NCBI GenBank assembly: GCA_949825065.1
Contig: OX463865.1
Location: 17,995,763 to 18,059,762 of the forward strand
Direction of reading: 5' to 3'
DNA length: 64,000 bases
Origin: Odontocerum albicorne
Taxonomy: Eukaryota > Arthropoda > Insecta > Trichoptera > Odontoceridae
The notes beneath the pieces are model-generated. The model searched no databases. It had not been told where the DNA came from and was given only the letters and a program-made list of their open reading frames with translations. Below, one piece after another: positions 60,396 to 64,000 of this stretch (positions are counted from its first letter, which is position 1; each line of letters starts with the position of its first letter). The translations under genes and the position numbers were made by a program.

Positions 60396-60858
60396 GTACG
60401 TATAATAAAGACTAACATTTATGGAAATGTATCAATTCCAAGTAACTGCTGTGTCTTCCTTCCTAGCCTAGTCTGTTGGGTTAGTAATCATAATAAAAGG
60501 ACAATTTTTATAGCACCATTTAGAGAGCAGACTCCCCTCAAGGGCGCTCTAACTCGGTATTTGAATCATTCCACTTTCGTGAGAATAGCAAATCACCCGC
60601 AGGTTCTTCACCAATGCTCCACATTCTAACTTGCCGCATACCAGTACACTGTTGAGGGATCTCAGAATCTCTTCCCGTAAATAACTCGGAGACTCGTATC
60701 ATAAATTCCAATACTCGATAAAAGTAGACCTGCACAGTTCCTCCACATAAGGACCAAACTGTTAAAATTATAGAGATAAATCATTATTTCAAAGTAGAGT
60801 TAAAATTTAACCTCTAAATGAGTTTGGCCGTACGGTGTACGGCGAGCAAATTTTTACC
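60396..60858. other. gek intron 5 start with SINE-like fragment
   Basis: At about 60505-60575 the minus strand matches the palindromic SINE-like unit of 14809-15272 (TAGCACCATTTAGAGAGCAG, then CCTCAAGGGCGCTCTAACTC). The remainder is unassigned. Confidence 0.5.
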
Positions 60859-61611
60859 TTAACACGTTCCGTGTCGCAGTACATTTTGAGAAAATAAGTA
60901 CCTGCGCCACTAAACAAATTATAGTTTATATTATGTATACATATATAGGCTTCATAAATAATGATTTATTTTAAAAAATAAACTGATTTTAGGTGATATT
61001 GCGAGCGTAGGTCACCGGTGACCTACGCGGCGTCGTACGGTAATACATGTATATACAACATAAACTTTTGTAGTCCAAACAAATTGTAGCATGTCTAATT
61101 TATTACTTATTATATTTTTTATTTATTTACGTAATATTCTATAGTGTTACGCCATAACATAATAATCTCTTATGATTACCGAGATATTAGCTCCAAAAAA
61201 AAGGGTCACAATGTTGCATAGACAATGCACCCTCATAAATTTCCAGAGTGTGACAAATGGATGGTCCCATTCATTATGTTATCCCTGGAATCTCTTCTAT
61301 ACCCCCTAGCCTAATTGTAGAGGCTAGTTTATCCTTGAAAATAATAAACCGTAATAGCTTGCTCATGTACACCTGGAGGTTTATTAAAAATAATTGCATT
61401 TTCAAACAAAATTGTGGAAGTTTTTATGTGCATTATATTCACGGGCGCCGTATAGGTCACATTCAATGTTAAAATTCCTAGTAAATGTGACCGCTGGCGC
61501 ACTGGTACTGTTTATAAAAAAAAAAACACGTAGGTCACCGGTGACCTATGTGGCGTCCTGGTCAAAAACATGGTAGGTCGCCGGTGACCTACGCGGCGCG
61601 GAACGTGTTAA
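60859..61611. mobile_element. TTAA-bounded element, 753 bp
   Basis: TTAA at 60859-60862 and 61608-61611; ends CACGTTCCGTG and inverted CACGTTCCGCG. The palindrome AGGTCACCGGTGACCT occurs at about 61011 and 61532, with a one-base variant at about 61575, followed each time by A(C/T)G(C/T)GGCG. Short open frames inside (61257-61757) show no known domain. Confidence 0.78.
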
Positions 61612-61835
61612 GAGAGTATGGACGTACACGGTACGTCCAATGGTTTTTTCCCGAATACACGAATTTATCCATAGAACGGACATGGCTCAAATGTTTTTAT
61701 CTATTGAATTATTTTGTATATGGCGGCCGCAATTACGTCTTTTATATTACTTACTAAATCAATATTTTATTTTACTTACTAAATCTCTCTCGCTTAGTGG
61801 TGTGTGACAAAAATTATAAAAACATTCAAGATATA

Positions 61836-63137
61836 CAGGGTCTTTCGATAAGGACGCTCCATTTTTAAATGTAAATAAAACAAGTTGTGTGTGAGATATC
61901 CACTCAATTTTTTTTTATTTGAAAGAATATTTTATGGCATTAAGTATGGAATATAACATCGTTCAAATGTCCGCCGCGGCTTTGCTTGGTGGCATGTATT
62001 CGGGAGGTCAAATTTTCCATGACTTTGTCGCATAAATCCGGCTGAATTTGCTGGATGGCGTTCGTTATATTGACTTTGAGGGCATCAATTGTTTGTGGTT
62101 TATATGCATAGACCTGCGATTTAAGATAGCCCTAAAGGAAGAAGTCTAAAGGCGTTAAATCGCACGATCTCGGTGGCCAGTTCACGTCGCCGCCGCGCGA
62201 GCTAACCATGCCCTCAAATCGCTCGTGCAGAATGTCCATCGTGGCATGCGCTGTCTGGCACGTAGCGCCGTCCTGTTGGAACCACATGTCGTCGGTATCC
62301 ATATCATCCAGTTTAGGGCGCAAGAAGTTGCTTATCATCGATCTGTAGCGCTCGCCATTGACGGTTATGGCATTGCCAGTTTCGTTTTGGAAGAAGTACG
62401 GACCGTTGATTCCGTCAAACCAAAATCCGCACCAAACAGTGACTTTCTCGGGATGCATTTGGTGCTGGTGTATCTCGTGTAGATTGGTATCGTCCCAAAT
62501 CCGACAATTTTGCTTGTTCACACATCCATTCATACAAAAATGGGCCTCGTCGATAAAGATGACTTTTTTGGCGAAATTTGGGTCAACTTCCAGCTGCTCC
62601 AGAGCCCAATGAGCGAACACACGGCGTTGTCTATGGTCGTTCACCTTAAGTTCCTGGGTAAGTTGGATTTTATACGAGTGCAGACCTGAGTCCTGACGCA
62701 AAATTCGCCAAGTTGAAGTCGCAGAAAGGCCAAGTTCTTGTGAACGACGACAAATTGACTGCCTCGAGTTTTCCTGTACACTCTCACGCACATCAGCGAT
62801 GTTTTCAGCAGACTTTGCGTTTCGGTGACGTACGGGTGTTTGCTGATTATTTATCGAACCGGTTGACTCGAATTTGGCCACCAAACGTTGAATAGTTGAC
62901 TTGGCAGGACGGTTGTGGCGAGGATAAAAATCACATAATGCGCAGAACGTTTCTCAAACGAAGCACTGATTTTGAAAATAAAATTTAATGATTTGCACAT
63001 GTTGTTCAACGCTATAACCTTCCATGATGATTTGCCATGCACTACTGAACAATTCACAACAAATTTGACAGATGTTGCTTTAACAACATGGTTGCTATAA
63101 CATAACAAATTTCGAGCGTCCCTATTGAAAGACCCTG
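61836..63137 (-). mobile_element. Tc1/mariner-superfamily element, full length
   Basis: TA at 61834-61835 and 63138-63139 bounds CAGGGTCTTTCGATAAGGAC and inverted CAGGGTCTTTCAATAGGGAC. 1302 bp with one transposase reading frame spanning most of it. Confidence 0.93.
61940..63025 (-). pseudogene. Transposase with two nonsense codons (DDE_3 type)
   Basis: A single frame of 361 codons from ATG (63025) to TAA (61940). N-terminal helix-turn-helix: MEGYSVEQHVQIIKFYFQNQ, then PAKSTIQRLVAKFESTGSIN. Middle: IADVRESVQENSRQSICRRS. Catalytic blocks: VIFIDEAHFCMNGCVNKQN (first Asp), MWFQQDGATCQTAHATMDIL (second) and WPPRSCDLTPLDFFL (third). It resembles the large DUF4817/DDE_3 family of insect Tc1/mariner relatives. 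The only obvious lesions are a TGA after QNQCFV and a TAG replacing Trp after DFFL; no frameshift was seen, so the copy is fairly young. Confidence 0.9.
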
Positions 63138-63476
63138 TATAAATATACCAAAAATTAAAAAGTAATTAACCCTTATCTTGGCAAAGTTCAATTTATCCAA
63201 ATATTAACGTTTTTCTTTGGTGATTCCTTGTTATATGGTAAGTTATGAAGGAAAATTGAGGAAAAAAAATCACAACTTTTCCTTATAGGTTTTTTTTATA
63301 TGTAACACCCACGTTACATTGCCAAAATATCAATTTTTATGAAACACAAAAAGCGCTATCAAACTTTACGCTATGTTTTTTACATTCATTTCCTATTTCT
63401 TAATTTTGCTAATTGTTTTTAAATATACTTTAGTTACACTTGTCACCTCTAATATAACTAGGTTTAAATATACTTT

Positions 63477-63478
<2 letters not shown>
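63138..63478. other. AT-rich DNA, nothing recognised
   Basis: Includes a direct repetition of TTTAAATATACTTTAGTT (63417 and 63463), the second copy touching the LINE poly-T. Confidence 0.4.
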
Positions 63479-63523
<45 letters not shown>

Positions 63524-64000
63524 CCCACTTTGCACGGATTTCTCCTGTTACACAAAGAGGGTTTGCTTCTAGCGTTAGCTTATTCGTTAGGAATAATATC
63601 AGCCAGAATTCTTCTCATACTGCTAGACGGTACCGAGAATATATCAACCGTGTCATTCAGTTGGTTCAATATCTCTATACCACGCGTGACTGAGTGTTTA
63701 GCCATGATATTCGTCCTGTAAGTTGGTATGTAGAACAGAGGGTGATTCCTTGCACGGATATATTTATTGGGTACATATAAACTTAGTGCTTCTAGAATCG
63801 CGGGACAGTTAAAGGAACCTTGGAAAACCTTTATTAGGAATATCGCAATGGATTCTTGCCTTCTTGTTTCAAGGCTTCTATAGTTACACACCGTGAGAAG
63901 TTCGGCATGGTGAGCATATTTTGGGTAATCGCCCTTTGTTCTGTACCATAGATATCTGAGGAATTTTTTTTGTATTTGTTCTATATTGTTTTTGTATTTG
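63479..64000 (-). mobile_element. LINE insertion (family B), 3' part
   Basis: A run of about 42 T (poly-A tail on the minus strand) is followed by a short 3' UTR and the C-terminal coding part at 63580-63891: SLETRRQESIAIFLIKVFQG, SFNCPAILEALSLYVPNKYI, with RTNIMAKHSVTRGIEILNQL. This is the same C-terminal pattern as at 30.0 and 50.5 kb but a different lineage. The long pure tail suggests a young insertion. The element continues past the window. Confidence 0.8.

Noticed and set aside
61009..61028. Ecdysone/nuclear receptor response element
   Set aside because: Half-sites are spaced 4 bp rather than the usual 1 bp, and the motif is repeated inside a mobile element. Not annotated as regulatory; listed only as a finding.
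60396..64000. Next exon of gek (YLVMDY... block)
   Set aside because: No frame with the expected kinase sequence after a splice acceptor was found before the window end. The gene continues outside.

Overview
The window is AT-rich, repeat-saturated animal nuclear DNA, almost certainly insect. Its two host genes are insect-type, its introns are spliced GT-AG, and it is full of mariner, TTAA-bounded, hAT, Helitron and non-LTR elements. A very abundant reverse-transcriptase relic (called family A here, about 16 pieces) is of a kind I associate with moth genomes, so Lepidoptera is my inference, not a demonstrated fact. I see nothing bacterial, no CRISPR array and no canonical tRNA or rRNA gene.

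Host genes. (1) The minus strand at 8779-11346 carries a single-exon coding region for a Lines/LINS1-family protein of 855 residues (Drosophila lines), with a probable 5' UTR intron. (2) The plus strand from 46064 onward carries the first five coding exons of an MRCK/Genghis Khan (CDC42-binding, myotonic-dystrophy-related) Ser/Thr kinase. They join in frame (phases 1, 0, 1, 0) into 172 residues, from an unusual N-terminus through the glycine loop, catalytic lysine and helix C. The gene runs out of the window on the right. Its introns (2.5-5.9 kb) are filled with transposons and a 2.9-kb satellite.

Layout. 0-8.7 kb: minisatellites, a hAT MITE, TA-MITEs, TTAA elements and family A relics. 8.8-11.6 kb: lin. 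12-17.5 kb: family A relics, a hAT element with nested retroelements, tRNA-derived SINEs, a triple palindrome and a pogo-like element. 17.5-28.3 kb: mostly unassignable AT-rich DNA, plus a Helitron that split a family A reverse transcriptase and a probable solo LTR. 28.3-34 kb: a TTAA element, a LINE 3' part, an inverted-duplication mariner inside an interrupted tandem repeat, and a mariner pseudogene. 34.1-39.05 kb: a nearly complete non-LTR retrotransposon (family C) with an intact 1002-residue endonuclease/reverse transcriptase. 39.06-40.1 kb: an RTE-type fragment with a coding segment expanded to a 41-bp minisatellite. 40.4-42.8 kb: two mariners. 43-46 kb: TTAA, PIF/Harbinger and foldback elements. 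46-64 kb: the kinase gene with its intronic repeats, then TTAA, Tc1/mariner-like and LINE elements.

Most notable: a 64-unit 45-bp satellite with 18-unit and 10-unit higher-order structure; a LINE and a tRNA-derived SINE sharing a 3' tail; at least seven TTAA-bounded elements with different termini, two of which have a paralogous empty site inside this same window; and a Helitron whose removal restores the reading frame of the element it hit. I found no convincing novel multi-gene system.
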